From Acridotheres tristis (taxonomy: Eukaryota; Chordata; Aves; Passeriformes; Sturnidae), in contig CM072886.1 of NCBI GenBank assembly GCA_037013685.1, positions 30,573,080-30,637,079 on the forward strand: 64,000 nucleotides of DNA, read 5' to 3'. A program made the translations under genes and the position numbers. The notes below the pieces were generated by a model, which was not told where the DNA came from, did not search any database, and saw nothing but the letters and a program-made list of their open reading frames with translations. How positions within the stretch are numbered: the stretch's first letter is position 1; each line of letters opens with the position of its first letter. Below are positions 39,015-53,899 of the stretch, piece by piece.

Positions 39015-39028
39015 GTTACCATGGCAAC
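39015..39028 (+). promoter_or_regulatory. RFX-type X-box
   Basis: GTTACCATGGCAAC matches the symmetric RFX binding consensus (GTNRCC...RGYAAC) on both half-sites. It sits in a stretch of several hundred bases without obvious repeats. RFX factors drive ciliary and neural genes; use of this site is an inference. Confidence 0.5.
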
Positions 39029-42000
39029 TAGTAAATCACATTGTATCTGCAATGAGATGTAAGGCATCTTGGGTAAACACTCATCGCCTCTTGAGCGACC
39101 TCCTCCACAGAGAATGGTTCCTTTGTGGAGGAACATGTGCAGAACTGTGACATAGTCCAGATTTCACTGTCTCTTCTGCAAAAAGTTGAAAAAAGCAATC
39201 CAAAGTGTTACTTTTGCATAGGGATATTTAACCAGATCTATCATTAGAATAGGAAGAAATACTGGGAAAAAAAAGATCAAATATTGACTGTTTTGCTGGG
39301 ATTTGCCTCAGTCAAGACCATGAACCCTTACAATGACAGTGTGCCTCAAACTCATGTTGTGCCCCCTGCACCAGCAGACCATTCCCAACAGCACTGGAAA
39401 GAGAAGCCTTGCTGCCAGCGTGGAGGCTGCCAGACGTGCAGCAGCACATCCCGCTGGCACTGGGGCTGTTGCTGCCTCCAGCCATCTGCTCCACCCTTCT
39501 GAGGGATGTTGCCACCTCCAAAACAAGGACATCTGATCTACCCTTAACCAGGCTGCTGCATGTTTTGCCAGCCTCTGATATTATCAGGATCCAACATACC
39601 AGCTCTGCCTGACATAGCCTTCCCTTCTCCACATGGTAGGGGACAGCTGTCTTCAGAACAACCCAACAGCCCCTCAAACCATGTTGTTCTACTGACAGTC
39701 CCATCTTTAAAGTCTCAGCCCATCCACCAGCCACTGTACTTCCCTGCTGCCCTTCTCTAGCTCTTCAGCCACTATCATGCCTACCTAAGCCTCCCTCTCT
39801 CTTCCACCAAATTCACCATGAGGAGCAGCATTGACAGTAGGTGCCCAAATAATCTCCTTGGGTCACTCCCCTTCTCCTTCCTCAAAGTATCTGCTCCTGA
39901 GCAAGCTGATATTACCTACAGGGAGAGAGTGACACTCCATGGTGCCACTTATCACCTTCTGATATCATACTGTATGCATAATGATTTCTTCAGCCAACAA
40001 AGGCTTCACTGAGAGCTGCAATTGTCCACTGATATAAATCTTCTGATCCCATTCTTTTTCTTTCATCACACCCCATTACTTTCAGAGAGCATACTACAGA
40101 CTACTTAGACACTGCCAACACCTACTATGCCACCCAAGGAATACTGAAACTCCAACGTATCTCTGATCCTGGCCTCCCTTCCCCCATTTCTAGCTTTGGT
40201 TCCTTCCTGACCATCATAGCTTTAAACAATTTATATAGCTTTCTAAAGCTACATCCTTTTCATGCAAAACTGTGAGATCTCATCTAACCAGCTTCTTTCT
40301 CCTTGCTCAGAAAATTATTTTTATGTCATATATCTCATAAATTCACCTTCTCTCGTAAGTCCTTCCAGAAATTACTTCTTAAACCTGTTCACTTTGTCAT
40401 TGCTGGGTTCTTCCTTCCCACATGGTTGGCCATTTGCTGTTTGACCTGAACTTTGATAGATGAGGAGATGCTGTGGGTGAAGAAGACACACAGTCTGGAA
40501 TTCACCATCTATCACACAGCATTTGAGTAACAGAAAGATAAAATGAGATGTATGAACAGATGACCTGGTCTTAACTCCCTAATAGAACCATGTGGAGAGG
40601 GTTACAATATCCAAGTACCCCAGGGAAATACCTAATGATCCTTTCTTCAGGGCAGTCATGTTTCAAGAAGCAATTGCATGAGTTACTAAGTGCTTGAGAT
40701 TGCTTCAGTAATTGCAATTATTTATTTTATGCATCATCATAACTACAGCACTAGGTCAGGAGGACATGTGCCTTATGGATGCCTTGAATTTTAACACATG
40801 CATTGGAGGCAATCAGAAACACAGAGATCACAGTGGGCGGAAGGGAGGTAGGGGAAATTCTTTAAAGTCCTATTTAAAGCATTAGGTTTCTGTCAAATTT
40901 TTAATAAAATTAATTATATTTTCAGATTACCCTAAGCTGAAGTTGCTTACATTTTCTTCTGCTCCCCTACAATGCAAGTGATCACAGTCAAATGTTCCTA
41001 AAATCTGTTAGGAATTTTTTTCCACTGTAAGTTTACAGTGTAATTACCTACTCAGTAAAGACAAAAAATGAAAACATTAGCCTGTTGTCTCTGTCTTATA
41101 CCTCTGTTTATTCCAGACTAAATCCTCCTGTGCAAAGCATGTTTCTTCACCTATGCTTCATCTGTACTGCTGCATTGGCTGCCTGCTAGCAACCAGCAAA
41201 GAGGGGGATGAGACTTGGGCTCATGAGCATTTGCATGACATGAGAAGTATGATCTCTACACACAGCTATTCACCTGACCCACCTAAACGAGGCTGCACCA
41301 AGGATATTTTGTGAGGACTCACACCCACAGTGCAGGAGGCTATGTTTCTACAGCTTCAGAAGGGATTTGTTAGCAGCTTCCTGGGCAAGCCTATTCTCTT
41401 GATATTACTTAAACTCCTTTCTACAATCACTTTTCCTTTTAGCTATGTAAGCCTTCACTGGCACAGAAGGACATTTTCAGGATAAAGATAAATTAAAGTG
41501 CTGTCATCACCAAAACTTTCAGGCTATTTGAAGATCCTGAAGACAATTTTTCTTCACCCGTATAAACTTCAAACCCCTATGATAACTCACGAAAAGCACT
41601 GCTAACCTTCAGCACTGTTTTTCCAATCGCTGTGTTTCAAGGTTAGCAGTGTAAAAACACTAAACCAACCCAGTTCTCAAGGTCAAAATAAAAATGCAGC
41701 AATGATATTCCACAGTAACTTTCATTCATTTGGTATTCAGGACGCATTCTTTCTGAATATCAAATCACAAAATCATTGCCAATTCATCAGATTTTAAGCT
41801 TTAGCTTATTAAACATTAGACTAAGCTAAAAATAAAGGCAGGTTTTCATTTGATCTGATTAAAATGCTTCTGTACAGCATGACCTAAGTCTCTAATCATC
41901 TACATCTCCATATTATCTCAATTGTTATTTCAATACAAACAAACTCATAACAACGTATTTTAATGGAAAATATTCATATAGTAAATGTGGTAAAGCACTA

Positions 42001-45000
42001 GAAGTCAAAAAGTTGAATGTCAAGATGCTAAAAGTGAAAATGTTTCTCTACATTGTGTCTGCCAGGAAAGCAAGAGCTCACACGACATTTGGCAGTGATT
42101 TCCCATGATGAAGCAACTCTTTGGTGCTTTCATTTCCATAAAAGCTCTAGTCTATTTAGAGGTAGCTCCTAGCTCCTTGCCCTTAACAAGGCAATACAGA
42201 TAAAGTTCATTAAATATATTGTCTAAGGTAGGAAGGTGAAGAAGTTTTGCAGTAGCAAGCACTTAACCTGTGCATGGAGAAAAAAAAAAAAGTCAAATAG
42301 TTGGAACAAATTATTTCTTACAAAAGCAAACGTGGTATGGACATATTGGTATTGCACATTCTGCTGTGTTCACAAAATAGCCCAAATGAAAAATCTCTGG
42401 ATGGGATGTATTATTAGACCTTAATCAATAGGATTTTTTCCAAGCAGGCTGGGCATCCAACTATTTGATGCAGATCTTTTCCACACATTAGAGCACTGGA
42501 ATACCGGAAACTGCAGCACTAATGAATTACAAGGAAGATTGCAAATGCCTATGATTTTAGAGCTAATTTTGACAAGATAATGGTTAAGCAACTTTTACAG
42601 CGTTTTGATACTTCTGCTGGAATGCTGAATTTTATTTCTTCCACAGCAGGTAAGACATTAATTTCTACCATACTTAAATGAGTAAGTAGCTGTTTGTTTT
42701 GCTGTTTTTATTCTTAAGGAATCCTTAATACATGTTGAACAGATTAAAAACTAATAGCATTTTAAACCAGTTATTGCATGATTTACTGTATAGCTTTTGT
42801 CTAATGTAAATATTTACTATTTACATGTCACTGCAATGAAAACAGATCAATTGATTAACCAGTAAAAATATTAGACAGAACTGGAGAGCATTGCTACAGC
42901 AGCTGAAAAGGAAAATGGTGTGCTGAAACTGTAGCCTTTTTGCCTACATAGTACAAAACGAAGTTTTTCTCCAGGGAAGAGACAGTCATGACTGCACGGG
43001 CACATATGTGTGTCTGTGTGACAGCTGAGGGTGGGAGAGTGAGAACAGACGAGTTACAGGGAGCATACGGCCACCCAGTGCAAGAGCAGAGCAGCTCTGC
43101 TCTGCGGGTGGCTGCAGATCCCACACAAATCAGCACACATACCCACAGCTCTGCTGGAAAATTGGAACATGTTCCCCCAGTTCCTGCATGTATTCCTACC
43201 GGGAAGTGTCTAAAACAAACTAAGAGAGGCACATTTTATGGGTCCTTGGAAATAAAAGCTACAGCTCACGCTGTGAAAAAAAAGAATTTATAGGGGCCAT
43301 ATAGAAAGTACCTGATTTGAGTGTCCCATATTAAAAATCTGCTACCTCAAGCAAGTTTCAGGGGTTCAGACTTAAAAAGGTATCTGCTTCGACCTATCTA
43401 TAGTATCACTCAGCCACCCAGTGCACCCTAACTGATGACCAGGACTCAGGTTTTAATCTGAAGAACTGAAAAGGAGATTAAAACTTTTCAGAATCTGCTA
43501 GACAAAAACCCGATGCAATCTGAAAAGAGGAAGAGAGGGTTGTCAGAACAGATGGTTCACCAGGAGAAAGAATCTTCTTTATGTTAAGAACTGAAACTGT
43601 GTGTTTAAATGACTGGTTCATTCCACAGTGTGAAAAGGGGTTCCACAAATAAGAGATCTCTCTTTGTAAGAGATTATCTTTGCTTTTAGCTAGGTATGCA
43701 GTTTTCTCAATGAATAAATATCTACAGCACATGCACACATAGGTAGGTATCTCTACAGAAGGAGAACTAGGGGACCATGAGCACTGCAAGTTCCTCCTTG
43801 GAGGAGGAGTCTCAAGGAGGATGTCCTTGATGAAATGCTGAGAAAGGCCCCAGATGCAGGAGGCCATTATCTGCAGTGTGCAGGATTTGCTGGTTTCCCA
43901 GTGTGGCACTGGGCACCACTCAAACTCTGTTGGAAAAATCTTGTGATGCCAATGATACAGCAGGTAGGAAAATCTCACCTAGGCTTAATTTACTTCTGTC
44001 TCTGTGGTAAATAGGAGCAAAGAACTCACTGCAGATAGAGTTCTGCTTAGAAGCCATGTGTTTCTTTTATATAAATTCATCAAAATCCAAGAAACCAAAA
44101 AGAAATCGACATGGCCCAATGATTAGCTCAATACAGGTGTAGAGACTGAGAGATTATTTAGACAGATTGAATTAATGTGTGGATTCCACTAAAAAGATTC
44201 AGGTTTCTCACCTGAGGAGACAGAGTGTCAGTACACTTCCAGCTATATGCCATTCACACAAGGAAGCCCAGGCCTGAATGTGTCTGCATTTTAGCTCAAA
44301 GCCTGAACAATCAGGCTTTGCGTATGAGAACTGAAATTCTGGCCACTTCCGTCAGCTCTAATTAGTGTCTTCTCTGACCCTGACCACATCCAGTCTCTAT
44401 TAACCTGCTAAATATGGCCAAACAGCATATATTGCAAACAGCAAATCGATTTAACAGTTGTATTTGTATCCACAGATGTGCTTTAAACAGTTCTGTGGTG
44501 AATAATCCCCTACTTGCAATATAAAAGTATTTTGTAAAAAGGCCTAAACTGATGCTGTATTAATTGGACAAATATTAGTACCTCTAAAACAGGAGAGACA
44601 CTAAGATATTGCAACCAAACCAAAAAGGTGATGCACTTTTGCATTCTGTGCTTGTCTCCTAAAAAGAGCGAGCCAAAAAGAGCAAACTCATCTTTGCTCC
44701 TCCCAGCACCAGACTAAGTAGGAATGCTACTCCTGATACAACACACAGCTCTACTCCCTTCACCTCCCAGGGAAAATGGAGACGAAATGAGGGATAGTGC
44801 TCTCAGTCCAGCCACTCCAAGTGAGAAAGCAGCATCAGCCAGGCTGGCAGGGGGCAGAGCTGATGCTCAGCAGCCAACAAAGGCATGTGAGAGCTGTAGG
44901 CCCTTCCCTTGATCAAACAGGGCTGTGCAGCTCAGCATCACCCCCTGTTCAGGGCTTACCCTTGTTCAGAGCCTGGAAATCCATCTAAGATTTGATCTTC

Positions 45001-47940
45001 AGCAAGCTGTTACAGGAATTACCAGCTACTATTCATGCTCTTCCTGACTTAGGTCATCCTATTATTTTCCCAGTCATCAAAAGAGGCTAAAGTACATTTT
45101 CCTGCAACCAGCCACTGCTGCTGCTCCCACACATCAGAGCCTTCCCCGCTCAGATGCTCGCGTTCCAGGCAGCGACAAAAAGAGCTGGGAACTGCCTGCC
45201 ACAAGGTATCAGAAAATATATTCGAGGAAGGCTGCAAGGTCATTGCTAATTTCAAACCCTGATTCATGTTTCCACATGAAACACCTAATTAAAACTTTTC
45301 ACCGGGTAGTTAAAATGAAATCCGTGCATATGCACTTGAGACCTCATTTTCATGTGCTGTGAATTAGAATACAGGAGGTGCTGCACACAGCGGTAGGAAC
45401 ACTAATCGAGGAAGGAGAAGGGAATATCTGCTTTGATTTACAGGAAGATAGTCAGCAAAAATACCACTAATCGCCTGGGTTTTCATTCCTTTGCTCTTTG
45501 AGCTGCCACATTGAACCAAGAAAAATGGATGGAAGTAGTGTATTAACTGCTACCAAATCAGCCTTCTCCACAGGTGGCCGTGTGTCAAGCCCACCTTGCA
45601 AAATGCCACCATCTTCCATGGCTACGGTGTGACAAAAGCTTTAAACTCTACAGGCTATATTCTGCTCTCACCAAAAACTATCTATTTACATCAGCAGGGG
45701 CTGAATTAAACTTTAAAATGGAGGCACAGTGAGTGATGGAATGGCCATAGCAAAAGGACAGGTTTGGGGAAAGATTTTAGGGAAGTTTCATGATTAAAAT
45801 TAATAAATACTGGGGAGAAAAAGGACCCTATGAAAAATACAAGGTCAAAGTTTCCTTACATTTCTACTGTATATGTGGTTTCAACAAAGAAGGCAGAGAC
45901 AGCCACTTTACAGCTGCCACTTTTTCCAAAAAGTTGTCAGAGCAGATAGCCTGACTCTGGTCCAGGAGAGGCAGCTGAACATAGAGAAAAGGCTGTCTCC
46001 ACACTGGCATGCCCCAGGTGATCTCCAGAGCGTGCCTGCAGGAGCAGATGCCAACAAATGCTGTTAGTATTTATTCCAGTGAGGTTCTGACACAGGCCTC
46101 ATTGACTCCAGAGAATCCTGTCACTAGAATCACACTGACTTTAGCATAGACTCCAGATCTTACTACAGCGTTTGCTCCAATGTAGTTTCTATTCAAAACA
46201 AAGCAAAGTTTGACATGCAGAAATGTGTTCACTTGTTTAATGACACTTTACAGGTATCTTCTGTGTTAGTGGCCCAAATCTTCAATGAAATGGAACGTTC
46301 TTCCTGAACTTACTCAGAAGGATAAGAAGAAAAAGAAAGAGAAAAATTGGATACCTGAAGCACTGAATACTTTTTACATGATTCTGATCTCTGGGCAGAC
46401 CACCAAATCTCAGACAACTCCCAAAGAGGAAGCTGTGGTAGACAGCCATCAGTTTCTAGCATATCAAAAAGTTTTCCAGTTATCTTGGGTATTTCTTTTC
46501 AGCCAGGTCTAGACTAGGAGCCAAAACAAGATGTCCTTGATTGGTTTAAATTCCAACAGAAAAGTCTGGTAAAACCGTGAATTACTTAAAAGTACTGCAC
46601 CACTGGAAGGTGAAAAACAAAATTATTACTACTGAAATTCAGAAGCTGCGTAAAATTTCTGACCTAAGTTTGCATGACACATATTCAAAGCATTACCAAC
46701 TTTTCTTTTTTTATCTTCTTGAATTTAGGTAACAAATTTCCTAACTTAACAGAGAGATCCAGACACCTTTGTTATTCAGAGTTCCCAGAAAAAGGGTAGA
46801 AGTAAATGTACAGAAGTAGATGGCAGGATACATCCACTGTATTATCAGCATAACTGGGAATTTATTGATGTCATAAATCAGGGAAATGGAGAAAAGAACA
46901 TTCAGAATGTCATCAAATGTATTTATCACATGGAGGAAGGGACAATTTAATGTCAGAAAAGGGCAGATGCTTTGAACTAATAAACTACTAATTTCTACTT
47001 ATCCAAAGGTAGAATATGATAAGATTATTTCTGTGTAAACCTTTGGGCAGTCTAGAAACATAAGCAGGTTAATGGTTTAAAATCTAGAGAGAAACACAGA
47101 AACAGGAGACAGTGACAACCTGTAGATTGCAGCCCTCAGAGAGTTTCTCTACTCCTTCATGTGGATAAACAGAGCAAGGGTAGGACCAAGGAGCCACGCT
47201 TTCAGTTTTAATACCACTGGAACTGTGTAGTCCTGCTGCCCATGAGACACAGCACTCCTGTCCCCTCCCTGCTCCTGGATGTTGACCCCCATTCATCACT
47301 CACCCTCTTCTGTGTGCATGTTTGCCTTCATGAAGCCACTTGGTGAAACACAGGATCTAGATTAAAATACTGCCAACCAAAAAAAATGCAAGGACATTTA
47401 ATTTGACCCAGTCCAGTTTCTGGATTGGGTAAGTCACAAGGCTTTAGGGAATTAAGGAGGATGGCTGTGTTTCACCAGGAGCAGCAGAGTAGCTCTCACC
47501 AGCACAGGTCATCCCTGACACCATATCCCATTCTCACCCCATATCCTTGTCCCCATAACATGAGTGGAGCCAATCCAGTTGGAAAATAACCCCACATGGA
47601 AGGTGTATTCATTGTATTTTTCAACCTCATTATTCTCTATGTCACTTCACAAAGCAGCACTAAATGGGCCAGCCCAGGGACAGGGACATGCGTTTGGGGC
47701 AGCACAGCCCCTGAAGCGATGCCCCAGGACCCAGAGGCTGGGTAGGGACTGCAAATGTTTGGCCCCACCTCAGCTATGCTCAGGATTTTTTAAAAGTTCC
47801 CCCTAGTCAACATCTCAACCCACTTCCAGCTTCCTTGGAGTCCGTGAACCACGTCTCAAGGATCCCAAAGCAATTCCTCAACATTCATTAACCACTGCAG
47901 GTTTTATGGCACCCTTCAAGGTCCCATATGTTTAAGACAT

Positions 47941-48062
47941 CATTTTATACCTGGGTAAACAAAGGTGCAGAAAAGTGATGAGATTTGAAGAAAGTTATTT
48001 ATTAAATAACCAACAAGGTCAAAAATAAAAATTCAGAGTTCTGGGTCCCAGGTTTTAGGCTG
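47941..48062. mobile_element. Possible ancient SINE/LINE tail (MIR-like pattern)
   Basis: The order of words (TGGGTAAACAAAGGTGCAGA, a variable stretch, CAAGGTCA, a further stretch, then CTGGGTCCCAGGT) resembles a reverse-complemented MIR/CORE-type tail. The match is weak and made from memory. Confidence 0.25.
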
Positions 48063-51000
48063 CTAAATTCCATGTGCCCTTTTTACCCCTTTCAGCACAG
48101 GACTTAAGTTATTGTCCCATACAAGAATGAGTCACCATTCCACTCTAAAGAAAGCCCAGCATGCAAAATGTGTATGTGGAATTTCCTCCTATACAAAGTA
48201 AGTATAATGTTACAGAATAAATCAAAGAGGAGAAAATTAGGCTTTCTTCTCTTTTAAACACTAGGATGAGCATCTGGAGGAAAGAAAGTATTGTGGGAAT
48301 ATGTAATTTGACTGAAAGGAAAATAGTGAGGTTTCTATTCAGTGTGTTCCTATACTATGCTCACAACATATCATGGGAGTACAAGCATGACTCAAGTGCT
48401 TTTTTTAATAAGGAGAAGGATCACATTTTTTCACCACTCTTTTGCACTCCTGGCAAGAGACATTCTCTTCCAAAACTGTGGCCACATTAAACAGACTCAA
48501 CAAAAGAAATTGTAAGTCCTTTTAAAAGTACATAGTAAATAAAAATAATTCTATTATTATTTTCAAAGTGCTGCAAAAGATGAAACAAGCATGCAGGTGA
48601 CCCCAGTCCTACATCTGAACAGGAGGATCCTTATCTCTGGCTACCTTTCCCCATTTTGAAAAGATGCCTGTGCCTGTTCCATACTGGAGGAAAAAAAAAC
48701 CAAAACCAAAACAATCTAGGACCTGCAGAAGCCTTTTTTTCTCAGAAGTTAAAAAGGTTGCCTTATGAAGAACAGTTGATCACCTGGAGCTATGCATTCA
48801 TTCCAGTAGATGAAAAATTGAGCATCTGGAATAGGACATTGTCTCCAGACATGACAGAACAAAATTCCACTCCCTGTTTCCCCAATTCAGACCAGAGACT
48901 TGAACTTCAGGTTACCTCCACAGCAAACATGTACCTAACTCTTAATTACTTATTCTTACTATAAGAAGGTATATACTGACAATCTCATTGATAGATTCAT
49001 TTTTTCTTGGCTTGTGATTGAAGACTAAATCAAAATTGCAAACTATCATCTTACCCTGGTACAGGTCTCTCTGCTAGTGCTGGCAGGTCCAAGAGGTACA
49101 AAGAGAAACAGCAAATTCCTGTGCTGACATGCCAAGTCCTTTCTGTTTCAATGACTTTAGACATCTATACAACCTCATAGCTATTCAAGTCATGAAGTTT
49201 TTGCAAAACTGTGTTATAGTTGTTATGACCACTTGACCCACAGCTCTGAAAGAGATGCAGAGCAGCTGCCAAGAGTCATAAGCAAAAAAAGTAAACCTGC
49301 CCCCAAGCTACCTGATAGATCTGTCCCAAACAGCAGATACAACAGAAGTCATGATGTTTTCAGAAAGTAATGCACAGATTTCAGCCACTGACTGTATTCA
49401 GACATCATTTGATGTCAATGTTTTAAAGAATATTTTTCCATCAGAGCCCTGGTTACTGACCATCAATCCAACTACAGTACATCAGCACAATGCCACAGCT
49501 TTGTAAAGCTAACAAAAACTGCAGCTCTGGACACGTCCTGACATTCATTCTTGTCTCCTTGCAGGCGTCCAGCTGGGCACCCTAAAAATACCCCTGGTGT
49601 GTCATGGCTGGAATTTCCTTAAGAAATTCCTTGGTCATGAGTAATCTACACAACCCAAGGCTCTAAATCGTTAATCTTCTGTTGTAAGCCTTTTAACAGC
49701 TTCAGCTCAACCACTAACCTGCTTCAATGAGCAAATCATCTGTCTTCCTAATGAGACCGCTGATTACAAAAGTTAGTACCCAGCAAATTAACAGAACTAT
49801 TCTTCAGTATCTGCTGTCCTTCTGAAAACATACTTGTCTCATATAATATATCTCTTTCATCTTTAATTAAGTCACAGAATCAATACACTCAAGCTGTAAA
49901 TACTTATATTCTTTTAAACAGTACGTAATTCTAACAAATATATAGATTAATCTGGAAAGGGATTACAGGGTAGATTTAGGAAACGTTCCCCTTCCTACTG
50001 ATGCAGGGAAGTACTGGAAGAGCCTCCTCTGAACATTACTGTCTGTTTGTGAACATCTTATTCAGTTGATCTGACTATGAAAATGATACTATAATCTAAA
50101 GAATATTCTCTTAATTTGCTGAGGTAAAAAGTCCTTTTACAATTTTACTTAAACAATGATGCTATAAACAAACATGATTTTCTTAATGAGTGCAACACTT
50201 CATTGAAATAATAACTGGAAATATTATACAACACATTTTCACCTCTATTATAAAGGCATTATTTGAGTTGTAGTTGATTAAAAGGAATTTCAAAAACTAT
50301 GGTTTAGTGCAAATATGTTCTTGAATGCATCCCAAATATATGCTGAAGGGGAAAAAAAAGCTATGATAAATGACTTCAAATGGATTTACACACACAGCTT
50401 GCTTTCTGTATTATAATTAATGCTAATAATAAGCAAACCTCTCCAAAAAGAAGGCTTGTTCTATAGCTGAATATTTCAATACAGATTTTTCATCTATTTT
50501 CTGTCAAAGCAATTTTTTTAAGGAAATGAAATATTTAGATTTCATAAAAATACAAATACCTAGTTTCACATTTCCCTAGGCTTATGAGTATGATTTGCAT
50601 GTAATGATAAAATTAGAAGTGCAAGCTTGCATAGTTTTTTATGCTACTCCACATTTGATATAAAAATAATTTCTGTGTATTTTAGACAATCATTTCATTA
50701 TATTTATTTATCAATACATTGTAAGAACACAAAAGCACAGAGAGGAAGCTTATCTGCTTATTTAGAAGCTAATTTAGTTCTATTTACTTTCTACTCATTA
50801 GCAAAGCTGAAGTTTTAGGAAACCTAACACATATGGTAGGTTCAGTGCCTTCATTAAGCATTTTATTCTAACACATTAGGAAGTGGGAGTGGGGAAAAAA
50901 AAAATCACTGTTAGTTTTTGTTTTTCTCTACAAGCCTGTGAGCACCATTATGGTTACAGCACTTTGCAAACACTTTATTTACCAGAGAAGAAGTTGGCAC

Positions 51001-52694
51001 TGTGTGCTACCAAGGAACACCTGTTCCAATATGCCAATATAGTCTGGTCACTGTCAGCTTCCAGTGTCAAAATCAATTAAGTAGTTCATATATAACAGAA
51101 ACTGAGCACAGAACTTTTAAAATTATGACAGTTTTTCTAAGCTTTTTTTTCATTCAGACCATAAATGGGAAATGATAACATGCCAGAAAACTAAAAAAAT
51201 TAAAAAAAAAAAAAGAAAGGCAGTATGGACTTTCAGATTTTGTTCAAATCATCTTACAGATATAGATATATATATACCCCAATTTCTTACCCTTCAGAAC
51301 ACAGCCAGACTAAAGGAATCCCTTCTCCCACCCACTAGTTCCAAGCCAAGCTTTATTCCAGTGAGCCAGCCAGCTGTCACATATATTCCCTCTTCCAGAC
51401 CATCTGCTTTTCCTGAGAAAAAAATAATTATATTCCATCTCCTGAACTAGAAACCCAAACCAATCCATGCTTCACCTGTTCCTTGTGGACCACAAACCTC
51501 CAACACCACACCTCAAACACCTTTAGGTACTTTATCTGCCAAAAAATCTCTTGTGCATCCATATGTCATCTATCTTCTTTAAGTGAGTCATTAACTTTTG
51601 TCCTCAAACTCAGATGAAGATGCTGACTATTTATTTAAATGACAGGAGAGTTTACCAGTCCTCCTAGTCAACCAGTCTAGCTCCCTATCACACTCCACAG
51701 CTCATTCACTGCACAGGAGTTATTGGGGTACCAAATTAGTACCAAATTCTTCAGTTAGGCTGAGAACCCTTTATTCTTCACAGGAAAGCACAAGAATCAT
51801 CAAAGCTCAATTATAATAGATTTATATTTACTATTAATGCTGGAAACCCATGTAAGGCTATACTAATCTGAAGAGACATGCTTCAGAAACACAGTGGGTA
51901 TAACATCAGAGGAGCCACAACTCCATTTCCCATCACATGTCTGGGACACAATACATGTAGAGAGGAATTATGCATGTGCACAATTCTAACCCCATGTTCA
52001 AGTTGGGTTTTTGTTTTTTTTTCATATTCCTAGAGGAGAACAAACTAGAGGAGAACTCTGCTTCAGGCAAAATTTCCCATTGACCATCTTGAAAAGAGCA
52101 GCTTAGCTTCCAGGCAGGTTATAAAGCCCCCAGCTTTTAACAGTGATACTGGCCCAAGCTGACAGAAACACATAGCCCTCAAGCCAGCAGCATTCCTGCT
52201 TTGAGCTGGGCTGCCAGGAGGCCAGCCTGGATAGGAGGCTCTCCAAGGGCAGAGAGAACAGCCTGGCAGGGTGTTCAGCCCTCTCATTTACAGACTGCAT
52301 GCCATTCCTTTGAGGAAGGCAGATCATCCAAGAAAGCCCAGTTTGACCTCCCCAGGAAGGAAAGCTGGTGAAAGCTTTAGTGCAGGGATAGTTGCTGAGA
52401 AATTAGGGTCCTGAGGAAAATGCACAGAGTATCTCCATTTTACTCCTGCACTGGAGTGCTCATCACCCTGTGTTACAAAGAAAGCAGTGCAAAATAAGCT
52501 ATGCTTTTAAAAATAATAATTAAAAAAATGAGCATGTTACACATAGTAAGGACCACACCCTGAACATGTTGCTCCTCTAACATTTACAGTGAGCCCAAGG
52601 GACTGGATAGTAAGCTGATGCCAATGAATCTGCCATCACTTTGGTAGCAGCAGAATGAGATGGGAAGGTCTGAAATCCGGGATCCAAGCAGTTT

Positions 52695-52733
52695 TCACTA
52701 CAATTTACTCACTACAATTAATTCACTACAATT
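52695..52733 (+). repeat. Three-copy 14-bp tandem repeat
   Basis: TCACTACAATT occurs at 52695, 52709 and 52723, a regular 14-bp period with variable spacer bases. It is a small minisatellite. Confidence 0.75.
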
Positions 52734-53871
52734 CAGCCTGCTGCTTTTCTCCTTGGAGAAGAGGGAGGATATCTGCCTGGAGCAGTGAACCCTGCCCAGC
52801 CAGTCAAATCCTGTCACCTGCACGTGCACCGGATCAGCTCTCAGATCACACGGGAGGAAGGGAGGGAGAGGAAGGGATGGAAGCTCACAGCTTCCTGAAC
52901 ATAGGCAACCCACTGCCCTGCCACGGCAGTGTGTGCATTTTTTCCAGTGAAAGTTAGTTACCTGAGTCAGCTAAACTGAGAAGCTATGACAAACCTTGCC
53001 CATGTTCAGGATGCCTTCTTGGTGACCACTCCTAATGAAGTCAGTAGTCTAGCTGGGGGCTTACCAAACACACCCACGATGAGGACTGTAGGTCTCTCTT
53101 GTATCTGGCATGAGCTGCCCGGACCCACCCTACAACAACCAGCAAAGTGCAGAACAGGGGAAGAAGAACACCATGATTTCTTATTGCCAGCACTAGCTGC
53201 AAGACATTCCCCACCCAAAAAATAAAGGGCACATGAGGAATGACCTGAGCTTCTGCAGTCTCTCAGGCAACATTTCCCTTTGCTGTCACCTCTAAAAGCA
53301 TGTCCTAGAGGTCTAAAGGCATATCCTTGTCTGAGAGCAGTAATTGCCGTGTTATACTGCTCAGGACGGGTATGAGCAAATTGCTTCAGCTCCTGCTAAA
53401 CTGAAGTCACTCTTCTCCTAAATAGCAGCAATTGCTAAGCACCATACTTTTCAAAAGGAAAAGAAAAGCTGAGTGCTGCTTTCCTTGCCATTTTTGGAAC
53501 TGTTCTGTAATCTGCGCAGCTCCAGAGCTGCAGCTGACTCTACAGCTCCCTTTGCAATGACCAGAGTAGCAGCAAAAATATCCACTGATTTTTTTGAATA
53601 TCAGTCCCAACATTCCCCTCTCATCTATGCCCACATATCTGTAATTTTGTTTCCAAATCCTGAAACCCAATAGAAATCTTCCCTGGTTTAAAATCTTGTT
53701 TGCTTGAGCACCTAAACTTATAATTGCAGTTTTTGGATACAGTTTAAAGATATATAGAAATTCTCCCAGATATCTTTTGCTAGAGGGTCAGCTGAGAAAC
53801 AATTTAACTAATTCTTGGTGAATTAGCGTGGCTAATTGCCCTCCTCCCTTCTGCACACCTACTGATATATT

Positions 53872-53899
53872 ACACATCTAACTACACATCTAACTACAC
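53872..53899 (+). repeat. 12-bp tandem duplication
   Basis: ACACATCTAACT is present twice in direct tandem (53872-53883 and 53884-53895), followed by a partial third unit. Confidence 0.8.

Noticed and set aside
43478..43978. Minus-strand open frame of 166 codons beginning beside a GTGAGA donor-like sequence
   Set aside because: The frame begins inside what would be the intron side of that donor; no domain or known similarity.
53041..53232. Minus-strand frame with a hydrophobic stretch ending in a TTTG|GTAAGC donor
   Set aside because: The donor is good, but the peptide does not resemble RAPGEF5 or any family I know, and the acceptor is poor.
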